This document shows, one piece after another, positions 53,958 through 63,100 of a DNA stretch of 64,000 bases (within the stretch, counting starts at the first letter, position 1; each line of letters begins with the position of its first letter). This DNA comes from Paraburkholderia largidicola (GTDB taxonomy: Bacteria; Pseudomonadota; Gammaproteobacteria; Burkholderiales; Burkholderiaceae), in NCBI RefSeq assembly GCF_013426895.1, contig NZ_AP023175.1, positions 1,798,001 to 1,862,000 on the forward strand, read 5' to 3'. The notes beneath the pieces are model-generated. The model searched no databases and was not told where the DNA came from. It was given only the letters and a program-made list of their open reading frames with translations. A program made the translations under genes and the position numbers.

Positions 53958-53980
53958 GACAGTCTCCCTTTGAGCGTGCG

Positions 53981-54850
53981 TCAGGCCGACTTCGGCATCT
54001 TGGTGGCGCGCACGGCGTCGTCGAGCTCCTGGAAGCTCGGACGGTCCGCGGTGAACAGCACTTTGCGGCCGAATTCGACGGCCACGGGCGGCGCATAGCC
54101 GGACAGCGACGCGAGCAGCACGGCCTTCACGCACTGATACGGCTTCGCTTCCGCGCGGCCCTTTGCGTTGAGCAGATCGGCGACGGGACCGATGAAGCCA
54201 TACGCGAGCAGAATGCCGAGGAACGTACCGACCAGCGCGCCCGCGATCATCTCGCCAAGCACGGCAGGCGGCGCGCCGACCGAGCCCATCGTGTGCACGA
54301 CGCCCATCACGGCTGCGACGATGCCGAACGCGGGCAGGCCGTCGGCCATTTTCTGGATCGCGTTCGCGGCCACGGACGACTCGGCGTGATGCGTCGCCAG
54401 TTCTTCGTCCATCAGATCCTGCATTTCGTGCACGTTGACGTTACCCGTCGCCATCATCCGCAGATAATCGACGATGAAATCGAGCAGATGATGGTCCTTC
54501 AAAACGTGTGAATACTTCTGGAAAAGCGCGCTTTCTTCGGGCGCATTCACGTCGGCTTCGAGCGCCATCATGCCTTCCTTACGCGCTTTCTGAAGCAACT
54601 CGTAAAGCAGTGCAATCAGTTCGAGATAAACCTCTTTCGAATAACTGCCGCCCTTGAAACATCCAGGCAAAGCCTTGATGGTTTTCTTCAATACCGAAAC
54701 GGGATTGCTGACGACGAACGCGCCCATTGCCGCGCCGAAAATGCACAGCAGTTCGAAAGGCTGAACGAGCGCGGGCAAATGGCCGCCCACTCCCACGAAG
54801 CTCCCGATCACAGAGCCGAGAACCAGCACCCAACCAATAGCGACAAACAT
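53981..54850 (-). CDS. motA: Flagellar motor stator protein MotA
   Basis: 289 residues, four membrane segments. MotA landmarks: GWVLVLGSVIGSFVG at the start, LYELLQKARKEGMMALE in the cytoplasmic loop with conserved Arg/Glu, PAFGIVAAVMGVVHTMG and ALVGTFLGILLAYGFIGPVADLL. Start 54850 has AGAGG before it. Forms the stator with MotB in the same leftward operon. No other flagellar gene is in the window, so it may be an extra stator set on the secondary replicon. Confidence 0.94.
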   Translation of the reverse strand: MFVAIGWVLVLGSVIGSFVGVGGHLPALVQPFELLCIFGAAMGAFVVSNPVSVLKKTIKALPGCFKGGSYSKEVYLELIALLYELLQKARKEGMMALEADVNAPEESALFQKYSHVLKDHHLLDFIVDYLRMMATGNVNVHEMQDLMDEELATHHAESSVAANAIQKMADGLPAFGIVAAVMGVVHTMGSVGAPPAVLGEMIAGALVGTFLGILLAYGFIGPVADLLNAKGRAEAKPYQCVKAVLLASLSGYAPPVAVEFGRKVLFTADRPSFQELDDAVRATKMPKSA

Positions 54851-55219
54851 GGACCTCTCCAAATTGAGCAAACGTGCGGCACGCAACTGAACCGGCAGCT
54901 TTTACTGCCTGAAATTGCGTACCGTTTTGTTAATTCCGTGAAGGTGGTAACGGCTGGATCGACGCTGCGCTGAAGTGCGGGCAAAGCCCGATCGGGAAAA
55001 TATTTTCGACGATTTGATTTATATCGATGCTTCGGGCGTTTTTACTCGAATCGTTTTTACCGATCGGTGATTTAAAACAAATAATCGTTCGCGGTCGGCA
55101 AAATGGGTCAAATCTTGAGTGCGGCGTGAAAATAAAAATCGGCGGATGAATGGCAAGGCTGTCGATCACGCTGCCGAGAAGCGGCGCCGGGCAGTTGAGT
55201 CCCCACGGCGAGTGAGTTT
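54851..55219. other. Intergenic stretch with AT-richer centre
   Basis: The motA upstream region, clearly AT-richer at about 54995-55135 than the genes around it. No gene or clear sigma-28 promoter was recognised. It borders the Fic operator repeats. Confidence 0.4.
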
Positions 55220-55320
55220 CGACTCATGTTTTGAGTCGATTGGGCGCGCAATCGACTCACGGTCGGCTATACTCGTATTCGACTCACAATTCGAGGCGAT
55301 TAGCGCCCGTAATCGACTCA
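55220..55320. repeat. CGACTCA repeats upstream of the Fic gene (probable operator)
   Basis: The 7-mer CGACTCA occurs at 55220, 55253, 55280 and 55314 and its reverse TGAGTCG at 55232, forming an inverted pair (CGACTCA-N5-TGAGTCG) and three further direct copies spaced about 27-34 bases. The last is 15 bases before the Fic start codon. A TATACT box lies at 55268-55273. The repeat is absent elsewhere in the window as far as I saw. Autorepression through the Fic protein's C-terminal HTH is a reasonable inference. Confidence 0.65.
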
Positions 55321-55335
55321 ACGCTCCTCACCACC

Positions 55336-56484
55336 ATGTCATCAACCTCATCTCTCATCTGGCAGGCCGCCACGTGGCGAGGCATGCACTACGACGCTGT
55401 CCGCGTCGGCGGCGAGGTGGCCCGTGCGCGCAGATCTCAGGGTGTCGTTGAAGGCAAGTTGGCGGGTCTCGGCTTCGAGCAACGCCTCGAACTTGCCGCC
55501 GAGGCCTGGAGCCAGGATGCAGTCGCGACGGCCGCGATCGAGGGCGAACGCATCGATCTCACCGCAGTGCGTTCGTCCGTGGCGCGGCGACTGGGTGTCG
55601 GGAATCAGGATGGCCCCATCGCGCCCCGAAGCGTCGAAGGCTTGCTCGACATCATGGATGACGCCGTGCGGCAAAGGGAGGCGCTTCTCACGCACGAGCG
55701 CTTGTGTGCCTGGCAGGCGGCGCTCTTCCCGACCGGCTACTCCGGCATGACCAAAGTGCTTGTCGGCGCCTACCGAGACCATGCTGAGCCGATGCAAATC
55801 GTCAGCGGGAGCGTCGGACGCGAAAGGGTCCACTACGAGGCCCCATCATCCGCGAACGTCCCTGTCGAAATGCAGAAGTTTTTGGACTGGTTCAACGCAC
55901 CGACCGAGCACGACAATCTGGTCAAAGCAGCACTTGCTCACCTGTGGTTCGAGACGATTCATCCCTTTGAGGACGGGAACGGCCGCATCGGTCGGGTGCT
56001 CATCGACCTTGTGCTGGCGCGCGACAGCGGTGAAATCAGCCGCCTGATTCGCACCTCGCAGCGCTTGCTCGACAAGCGCCGCGACTATTACGAGCAGCTT
56101 GAGCGCGCCCAGCACGGCGAACTGGACGTGACCGAATGGGTTCTGTGGTTCGTGGAACAGGTGCGAGTGTCCTGCGACGAAGCGTCCGGTGTCGTGGACG
56201 CCACGCTCGCTAAAGCGATTTTCTGGATGAACCATCAGGACAAAGTACTCACGCCTCGGCAGCGCAAGGTCGTCAATCTTTTGCTCGATGCCGGTCCAAA
56301 CGGCTTCGACGGGGGCATGAGCACCAAAAAGTACGAGAGCATCGGCGGCACCTCGCGAGCCACGGCATCGCGCGAACTCATCGAACTCGAGGAGATGGGG
56401 TTACTTTGCAAGGTCGGCGGCGGACGCTCGACGCGCTATTACCTGAACATTCCAGGGTGGGGGCCGGTGGACACGGCCGCGTAA
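55336..56484 (+). CDS. Fic-domain protein with N-terminal inhibitory motif and C-terminal HTH
   Basis: 382 residues. N-terminal Fic_N/DUF4172-type region with the inhibitory motif TAAIEG (Thr65, Glu69, Gly70: [S/T]xxxE[G/N]), then the Fic core with HPFEDGNGR at 209-217 (catalytic His209), then a C-terminal winged-helix part (LTPRQRKVVNLL; GTSRATASRELIELEEMGLL). Such proteins AMPylate or otherwise modify targets with NTPs and are self-inhibited by the Glu. Direct repeats in its promoter suggest self-regulation. It may be a recent arrival: isolated and more varied in codon use. ATG 55336 is the first with a fitting N-terminus. Confidence 0.9.
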   Translation: MSSTSSLIWQAATWRGMHYDAVRVGGEVARARRSQGVVEGKLAGLGFEQRLELAAEAWSQDAVATAAIEGERIDLTAVRSSVARRLGVGNQDGPIAPRSVEGLLDIMDDAVRQREALLTHERLCAWQAALFPTGYSGMTKVLVGAYRDHAEPMQIVSGSVGRERVHYEAPSSANVPVEMQKFLDWFNAPTEHDNLVKAALAHLWFETIHPFEDGNGRIGRVLIDLVLARDSGEISRLIRTSQRLLDKRRDYYEQLERAQHGELDVTEWVLWFVEQVRVSCDEASGVVDATLAKAIFWMNHQDKVLTPRQRKVVNLLLDAGPNGFDGGMSTKKYESIGGTSRATASRELIELEEMGLLCKVGGGRSTRYYLNIPGWGPVDTAA

Positions 56485-56486
56485 TC

Positions 56487-57323
56487 TCACTGCGCCAAAG
56501 CCGCCGCACCCGAAGCCGGCGATTCAATGATCGCAGGCGAGCTATCAGGCGAGGCAGCGGCGGCTTCATGCGCGTGCGTCGTCGCGGAGGCAGGCGCTGC
56601 CGAAGCCACCGGCGTCGCGGCCGCTGCAAGCGGCGCGGTCTGCTCCTTCGATGGCGCGGGCATGATGACGGGCGCCGCATTGCCGCCCGGCGTGGACGAC
56701 ATCGGCGCGACGACCAGCGCCGGCGCGGGAGCGGGCATCGGCAGCGGCGTCGCGTCGACGCTATTGCCGGGCACAGGCATGCTGCGCACCACGTTCGCCA
56801 GATAGTGGCTGATCAGATTGAAGAAGCCGTCGTAGAACTTGCCCGACTGGATCGTTTCGCTCGAAATCTTCACCATCGCGTCGCTGTTCTGGCGGATCGG
56901 CAGCGACAGCGAGCCGAGCACGCTCAGCCCGACGCTCGCCGACGTATCGCTCTTCTTGAGCGCGTAGCCGCTCTGCACCGCGTTCGCATAGACGATGCTG
57001 CTGTTGGTCGCGTCGTCGCCCGCCGTGCAGACGATGTGAAATTCGACGGTGAAGTGCGAGTCGCTGGCAGGCTGGAAGTTCTTGCTGGCGTCGACGGTAT
57101 CGGGGCGCACCAGCGTCGTCATGTAGCCCTGGCTCAAGAGCGCGCGGCGCGCGCCTTCACAGGCTTCCGTGCTCGTCACCTGAAACGTGCGCGTGTAGGG
57201 GCTTGCGCCGCTGCTGACGAAGTCTTCCTGCAGCTTCGCCTTGGGCGGCGTCGAGCACGCGCCGAGCACGGCAAGCACGGGCAAGGTCAACGCGAGAGCA
57301 ACACGGGAAGGGCGGCTGGACAT
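56487..57323 (-). CDS. DUF2242-like lipoprotein
   Basis: 278 residues: lipoprotein signal with lipobox LGAC (PVLAVLGACSTPP), a 170-residue globular region (TEACEGARRALLSQGYMTTLV; HFTVEFHIVCTAGDDATNSSIVYANA) and a long Ala/Pro-rich tail (APAPALVVAPMS and further). It resembles the DUF2242 family; function unknown. Outer-membrane anchoring is inferred. Start 57323 is chosen, though ATG 57347 (8 codons longer) is possible. Its stop is 2 bases from the Fic stop. Confidence 0.68.
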   Translation of the reverse strand: MSSRPSRVALALTLPVLAVLGACSTPPKAKLQEDFVSSGASPYTRTFQVTSTEACEGARRALLSQGYMTTLVRPDTVDASKNFQPASDSHFTVEFHIVCTAGDDATNSSIVYANAVQSGYALKKSDTSASVGLSVLGSLSLPIRQNSDAMVKISSETIQSGKFYDGFFNLISHYLANVVRSMPVPGNSVDATPLPMPAPAPALVVAPMSSTPGGNAAPVIMPAPSKEQTAPLAAAATPVASAAPASATTHAHEAAAASPDSSPAIIESPASGAAALAQ

Positions 57324-57533
57324 GATGAAGAAGCGAACAACGGGCATCGGACGGCAAGCATTGTAGTGCGGTTTGAGGGCGAGCCGTTATTACATCGACT
57401 GACAGCCACACGTGCTGGGGCGGCGCGCGAAACGGGGCGCGGACGCTTGCCCATGCCGCGCAAGGCGCGCGCGCCGCTGCCGTATCTCTTACGAAGTATT
57501 TCAGGCGCGCGGCCTGCCTGCCGCCGCGCCGTG

Positions 57534-58646
57534 TCAGAGCACCCAGCTTTGCGCCGTGCGCGGCAGTTCGACCGTAAATACCGTGCCGACGATCTCATCC
57601 GATTTGCCCGTCACCTTGCCGCCATGCATGTGCACGATCTTGTGCACGATGTGCAGCCCGAGGCCGAGCCCTTCGCGCGACCGCTCGCCAGCGCTGGTCG
57701 TGCCGAAAGCCTCGAACAGATGCGGCAGCATCGCGGGCGGTATCGCGCCGCGATTGCTGATGGTCAACCGCAGCCGGTTCGGTTCGTCGGCGTTGAGGTC
57801 CACGGTGATTGGACTGTCGTGCTCGCCGTGATGCAACGCGTTGCTGATCAGATTCGAAATGGCCTGCCACAGCAGGTCGGTGTCCCACGTGCCCGTCGCA
57901 TTGCCGCGCGACGTGAAGTCGATCTGGCCGGCGCGCTCGTGCGTGGCGAACTCTTCGATCACGCCGCGGCACAGCGCCGCGAGATCGCTCGCGCGCGGCT
58001 GCAATTGCATGCGGCCGCCTTGCAGGCGCGCGAGATTGAGCAGCTGATGCACCATCCGCGACATGCGCATCGTGCTGTTCCTGATGCGTCCCGCGACGGT
58101 CGCCGATTGCTCGTCGGAGGCATTGCGCACCAGAAATTCCGCCGACGCCAGCACCGTGCCGAGCGGTGTGCGCAGATCGTGGCCGAGCACGGCCATCAGC
58201 ATTTCGTTCGCTTCGAGCAGTTGACGCGTGGTCAGCAACTGATCGGCAAGTTGCCGCTTGTGCTGCTCCAGCTGCACGAACACATCGACCTTCGATTGCA
58301 GGATGCGCGGGTCGAACGGCTTGTGCAGAAAATCGACGGCGCCCGCTTCGTAGCCGCGAAACGTGCGCGACGCGTCTTCCGCCGTGGCCGTCAGAAAGAT
58401 GATCGGCACGTGCGACGTACGCGGGCTGCCGCGCATCAGCGAGGCCAGCTCGAAGCCGTTCATGCCGGGCATATTGACGTCGAGGATCGCGAGCGCGGCT
58501 TCATGCTTGAGCAGCAGGTCGAGCGCGGCCGTTCCGGAGTTCGCGACCAGCAGCTCGATGCCCGGACGCGCAAGCAGCGCCTCAAGCGCCGTGATGTTAT
58601 GCGCGATATCGTCGACGATCAGAATGTTGACGGGTGAGTTCCTCAT
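57534..58646 (-). CDS. Response regulator - histidine kinase fusion
   Basis: 370 residues: N-terminal receiver (NILIVDDIAHNITALEALL; Asp in AILDVNMPGMNG; Lys in FLHKPFD) at 1-125, then HisKA with LGHDLRTPLGT and HATPase with NLISNALHHGE, GLGLHIVHKIV. A receiver in front of a kinase allows cross-regulation. Its start overlaps the cheB stop by 4 bases, so it is the last gene of the leftward cheR-cheB signalling operon. No output domain, so it likely phosphorylates partners. Confidence 0.92.
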   Translation of the reverse strand: MRNSPVNILIVDDIAHNITALEALLARPGIELLVANSGTAALDLLLKHEAALAILDVNMPGMNGFELASLMRGSPRTSHVPIIFLTATAEDASRTFRGYEAGAVDFLHKPFDPRILQSKVDVFVQLEQHKRQLADQLLTTRQLLEANEMLMAVLGHDLRTPLGTVLASAEFLVRNASDEQSATVAGRIRNSTMRMSRMVHQLLNLARLQGGRMQLQPRASDLAALCRGVIEEFATHERAGQIDFTSRGNATGTWDTDLLWQAISNLISNALHHGEHDSPITVDLNADEPNRLRLTISNRGAIPPAMLPHLFEAFGTTSAGERSREGLGLGLHIVHKIVHMHGGKVTGKSDEIVGTVFTVELPRTAQSWVL

Positions 58647-59287
58647 GTCATCGTTCTAGTGTGAGGCGGCAAACCGGCGAGCCGCCGGGCCATCAGGGTT
58701 GGAGAAAGCACTTCGTCGACGGCGCCAAGCGCGATGGCCGCGCGCGGCATCGTCGACGAGACGGCCGTTTGCGGGTCCTGCACCCACGCGAGGCCGCCCA
58801 TCGCGCGGATCACTTCGAGGCCGTGCGCGCCGTCGTCGTTCGCGCCCGACAACAGGATGCCAAGCAGCCGCTCGCCGTACACGTGCGCGGCGGACTCGAA
58901 CAGCACGTCGATGGACGGCCGCGAATAGCGCACCGTCGAATCGATCGACAAGGCGACCGTGCGGTCGTCGTCGACCAGCATGTGATAGCCGGGCGGCGCG
59001 AGATGCACGCGGCCGGGCAGGAGCGGCTCGCCCGCATCCGGCTCGACGACGGGCAGCGCGCAGCGATAGCCGAGCGTTTCGGCGAGACAGCTCGGTGAAT
59101 GGGCGGGCAGGTGCGAGACGATCAGCACGGCGAGCCCGAACGACGCGGGTAGCGCGGGCAACAGCACGTTCAACGCGTCGATGCCGCCTGCCGACGCGCC
59201 GATCGCCACCGCCTCGAACGCACGCGTTTCCACCGGCGCGGCAGCGCCCGGCACGGACGGCGAAGAGGGACGGCGAGGTGTGTTCAT
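58643..59287 (-). CDS. cheB: Stand-alone CheB-type protein-glutamate methylesterase
   Basis: 214 residues, CheB catalytic domain only, without the usual receiver. Catalytic residues: Ser in AIGASAGGIDAL, His in VSHLPAHSP, Asp in LSGANDDGAHG. Removes methyl groups or deamidates chemosensory proteins. Start 59287 lacks a strong Shine-Dalgarno but fits the operon: 41 bases after cheR and overlapping the next gene. Confidence 0.9.
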   Translation of the reverse strand: MNTPRRPSSPSVPGAAAPVETRAFEAVAIGASAGGIDALNVLLPALPASFGLAVLIVSHLPAHSPSCLAETLGYRCALPVVEPDAGEPLLPGRVHLAPPGYHMLVDDDRTVALSIDSTVRYSRPSIDVLFESAAHVYGERLLGILLSGANDDGAHGLEVIRAMGGLAWVQDPQTAVSSTMPRAAIALGAVDEVLSPTLMARRLAGLPPHTRTMT

Positions 59288-59328
59288 ACGCGTCGATCGA
59301 TCGTTCGATATTGAAGGGCACGGGCAGT

Positions 59329-60177
59329 CTAACGCTTCTGATAGATGCGCTCGCGCTCGCGGAATTCGTCGAATGCATCGTACTGCGTCGAAAAACGCAG
59401 GCTTTCCTTGCTGCCCAGGCCGAGAAAGCCGCGCCGCACCAGCGTGTCCTTGAACAGCCCCAGCGCGCGGTCCTGCAGGCCGCGATCGAAATAGATCAGC
59501 ACATTGCGGCACGACACGAGATGCGCTTCGAGAAACACTTCGTCGGTCGACAGGCTGTGATCCGCGAACACCACGCGCTCTTTCAGCGGGCCTGAAAAGC
59601 GCGCGCCGCTATACGCCGCATGATAGTAATCGGCGAGCGAGCGCTTGCCGCCCGCGGCCAGATAGTTGCGCGTGAAGCCCGCGATCCGGTCGAGCGCGTA
59701 AATGCCCGCTTCGGCGCGCGCGAGCGCGTCGGGATTGATATCGGTGGCGTAGAAGAGCGTGCGCTCGGTGAGCCCCGCTTCGTCGAACAGGATCTTCAAC
59801 GACCACAGTTCTTCGCCCGTACTGCAGCCGGCCACCCACACCTTGATCGACGGATACGTTTGCAGCACGGGCAGCACATGGTTGCGCAGCGCGAGAAAGT
59901 ACGCGGGGTCGCGGAACATCTCGCTGACCTGCACCGTCAGGTAGTGAAACAGCCGCACGAAGTCCGCCTCGTTGCGCATGATCTTGTCCTGCAGCTGCGA
60001 CAGGGTACTGACGCCGAACTCTTCGAGCGCCTGCACGAGACGCCGCCGCAGCGACGACATCGAGTAATGTCGGAAGTCGTGCTGGTACTTCAGATAGATC
60101 GCTTCCAGCAGCAGCTTCAGCTCGATATCGAAATCGTGCATGCGTTGCGGCGAATCGTCGTACGAGATACGGCTCAT
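59329..60177 (-). CDS. cheR: CheR-type protein-glutamate methyltransferase
   Basis: 282 residues: an all-alpha N-terminal domain (YSMSSLRRRLVQALEEFG; VSEMFRDPAYF) and the SAM-binding domain (VWVAGCSTGEELWSLKIL; FYATDINPDALARA; CRNVLIYFD). Methylates glutamates of signalling proteins. No methyl-accepting receptor is next to it; the large hybrid kinase 19 bases upstream could be its target or controller. Confidence 0.93.
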   Translation of the reverse strand: MSRISYDDSPQRMHDFDIELKLLLEAIYLKYQHDFRHYSMSSLRRRLVQALEEFGVSTLSQLQDKIMRNEADFVRLFHYLTVQVSEMFRDPAYFLALRNHVLPVLQTYPSIKVWVAGCSTGEELWSLKILFDEAGLTERTLFYATDINPDALARAEAGIYALDRIAGFTRNYLAAGGKRSLADYYHAAYSGARFSGPLKERVVFADHSLSTDEVFLEAHLVSCRNVLIYFDRGLQDRALGLFKDTLVRRGFLGLGSKESLRFSTQYDAFDEFRERERIYQKR

Positions 60178-60196
60178 GGCTGACGGTTCCTCGCGC

Positions 60197-63100
60197 CTAA
60201 CGTTGCCGCAGCCACACGCGGCACAGCGAGATCAGCTTGTCGACGTCGATCGGCTTCGAGATGTAATCGTCGGCGCCCGCTTCGAGGCAGCGCATGCGGT
60301 CTTGCGCCATCGCCTTCGCCGTCAGCGCGACGATGGGCAGATGCGCGAAGCGCGGGTCGCGGCGGATGTGCGCGATCGCCGTCAGGCCATCCATCTCCGG
60401 CATCATGATGTCCATCAGCACGAGATCCACCTCGCGTCCGGTGTTCAGCGCTTCGAGCGCCTCGCGCCCGTTGCGCGCAATGTCGAGCTTTGCGCCGAGC
60501 GGCTCCAGCACATGCGACAGCGCGAAGATATTGCGCACGTCGTCTTCCGCGAGCAGGATGGTGCGCCCTTCGAACTGGTTGTCGCGCTGCCGCACGGTGC
60601 GCAGCATGCGCTGCTGCTCGGGCGCGAGCGACGACTCGACGCTATGCAGGAACAGCGTCACTTCATCGAGCAGACGTTCCGGCGACTTCGCGCCCTTGAT
60701 GATGATCGATTTCGAGTAGCGGCGCAGCCGGTGCTCTTCGTCGCCCGACAGCATGCGGCCCGTGTAGACGATGACGGGCATCGCCTGATGCGTGACGTCG
60801 GCGGCAAGCTGTTCGAGCAGATCGTAACCAGTGCCGTCGGGCAGCGCGAGGTCGGTCACGACGCAATCGAACAACGTCGTGGACAGTTGCTCCAGCGCGC
60901 CCGCGAGCGTCGCGACGGCGACGATTTCCGTGGTGTCGCTTTGCAGCAGCGCGTGGATGCTCGCGCGCATCGCCGCATCGTCCTCGATCACCAGCACGCG
61001 CTTCATGCGCTGTTGCAGGCGCGACTCCAGCCGCCGGATCGCGGCTTCGAGCGTGGTGCGCGCGGTAGGCTTGATCGTGTAGCCGACGGCGCCCAGATGC
61101 AGCGCTTTCTCCGCGTGATCGGTGGCGGAAACGATATGAATCGGGATGTGTCGCGTGGCGGGATCGTTCTTCAGCCATTCGAGCACCGTCAGCCCAGAGC
61201 GGTCGGGCAGACCGACGTCGAGCAGCACGGCTGTCGGCTGCATGTCGCGCACGAGCGTGAGGCCCGTCGTCGCATCGGTGGCATGGACGAAATCGAATTC
61301 GAGTTCATGCGTGAGATCGCGCAGGATTTCGGCAAAGACGAGATCGTCTTCGATCGCGAGAATCAGGCGGTTCTCGTGGCGCCGGTTGTCGCGGTCATCG
61401 CCGATCGTCGGCTGCGCGTTGCCCGTCTGCAAAAGCGCGGGCCTGGCTACAGACACAGACGCAGACGCAGCGTTGGCCACGGGCGGCGGCGCGGGCTTGC
61501 TGCGCACTGGCAGCGTCAGCGGCTCGGTGACCTGCGTCGCGCGGGCCTGCGCATCGGCCGGGCCTTGCAACGGCAGCCATAGCGTGAACACGCTGCCCTT
61601 GCCGGGTTCGCTCGCGACGCTCACGCGGCCGCCCAGCAGCCGCGCGAATTCGCGCGAGATCGACAGGCCGAGGCCGCTGCCGCCATAGTGGCGGCTCGTC
61701 GAGCCGTCCGCCTGCTGGAAGGCTTCGAAGATCAGTTCGAGCTTGTCGGCGGCAATGCCGATGCCCGTGTCGCGCACGTCGAAGCGCAGCGTGTCCGCGT
61801 CGCCGGCGCCGACCGTCAGCGCGACTTCGCCGTGCTCGGTGAACTTCAGCGCATTCGACAACAGATTGCGCAGAATCTGCGTGACGCGCTGGCCGTCGGT
61901 GACGAAAGTCTCGGGCACGCCGGGCGCGCGCTCGACGGAGAACTGCAAATGCTTCGCCGCCGCCATCGGCTCGAACATTTCGCGCAGCGACTGCAGCATC
62001 GAGTCGACGGGCACGGTTTCGCTGTCGATCGAGATCTGCCCGGCTTCCACTTTCGACAGATCGAGAATGTCGTTGATCAGCACCAGCAGATCGCTGTTCG
62101 ACGCGTGGATCGTTTCCGCGTAGCGCACCTGTTCTTCCGTCAGGTTGCCGGTGCGATTTTCCTGCAACAGGCGCGCGAGAATCAGTGAGCTGTTCAGCGG
62201 CGTGCGCAGTTCGTGCGACATGTTCGCAAGGAACTCGGACTTGTAGCGGCTCGACTGCTCCAGCCGCGCGGCGTTCGCGGCGAGTTCGTCCTGCGCTTCG
62301 AGCAGATCGGACTTCTGGCGCTCCAGGCGCTTCGCGTAGTCTTCAAGCTGCACATTGGTCTGCTCGAGTTCCGCCTGCTGCGCTTCGAGCCGCGATTGCG
62401 ATTCGACGAGCGCGCGGCCGCGTTCTTCGAGCCCTTCGTTCGACACGCGCAATTCTTCCTGCTGCACCTGAAGTTCTTCATTCAGCTGCTGCGTTTCGGC
62501 GAGCGCATCCTGCAGGCGCTCGCGATACAGCGCGGCTTCGATGGAGTCGCCCATGCTGTTGGCGATCAGTTGCAGGAACTCGTGGTCGCGCGGCGCGATG
62601 TTGCGCATGAAGCCGAGTTCGACGACGCCGTTCACGATGCCGTCGTTTTCGATCGGCAGCACGACGAGATTGCGCGGCGGGCTCATGCCCGTGCCCGAGA
62701 CGACTTTCACGTAATCGTCGGGAACGTCGTGCAAGACGAGCGTACGGCGCGACACGGCAGCCTGGCCGATCAGGCTTTCGGCTTCGCGGAACGTGCGCGT
62801 CGCCTGTTCGCTTTCCTGGCTGAAGCCGTAGGTGGCGATGCGTTTGAGGCTGCTGGTCGCGCGGTCGCGCACGTACATGGCCGCGACCGAGACGTCGAGA
62901 TACTCGGCGAGGAAATCGAGTATCGCGCGGCCGACGAGAGGCGAACTCGACTGGCCGACGATCTTCTCCGCGAGCAGGCGCTGCCCGGAGCGCAGCCATA
63001 CCTGCTGCTGCAAGACTTCCGTGTGCTCGGCCTGGCGCGCGAGCACGCCGTCGTACGACTCGGAGAGATTCACCAGATCGCGCCGCCCGCGATACGCGAT

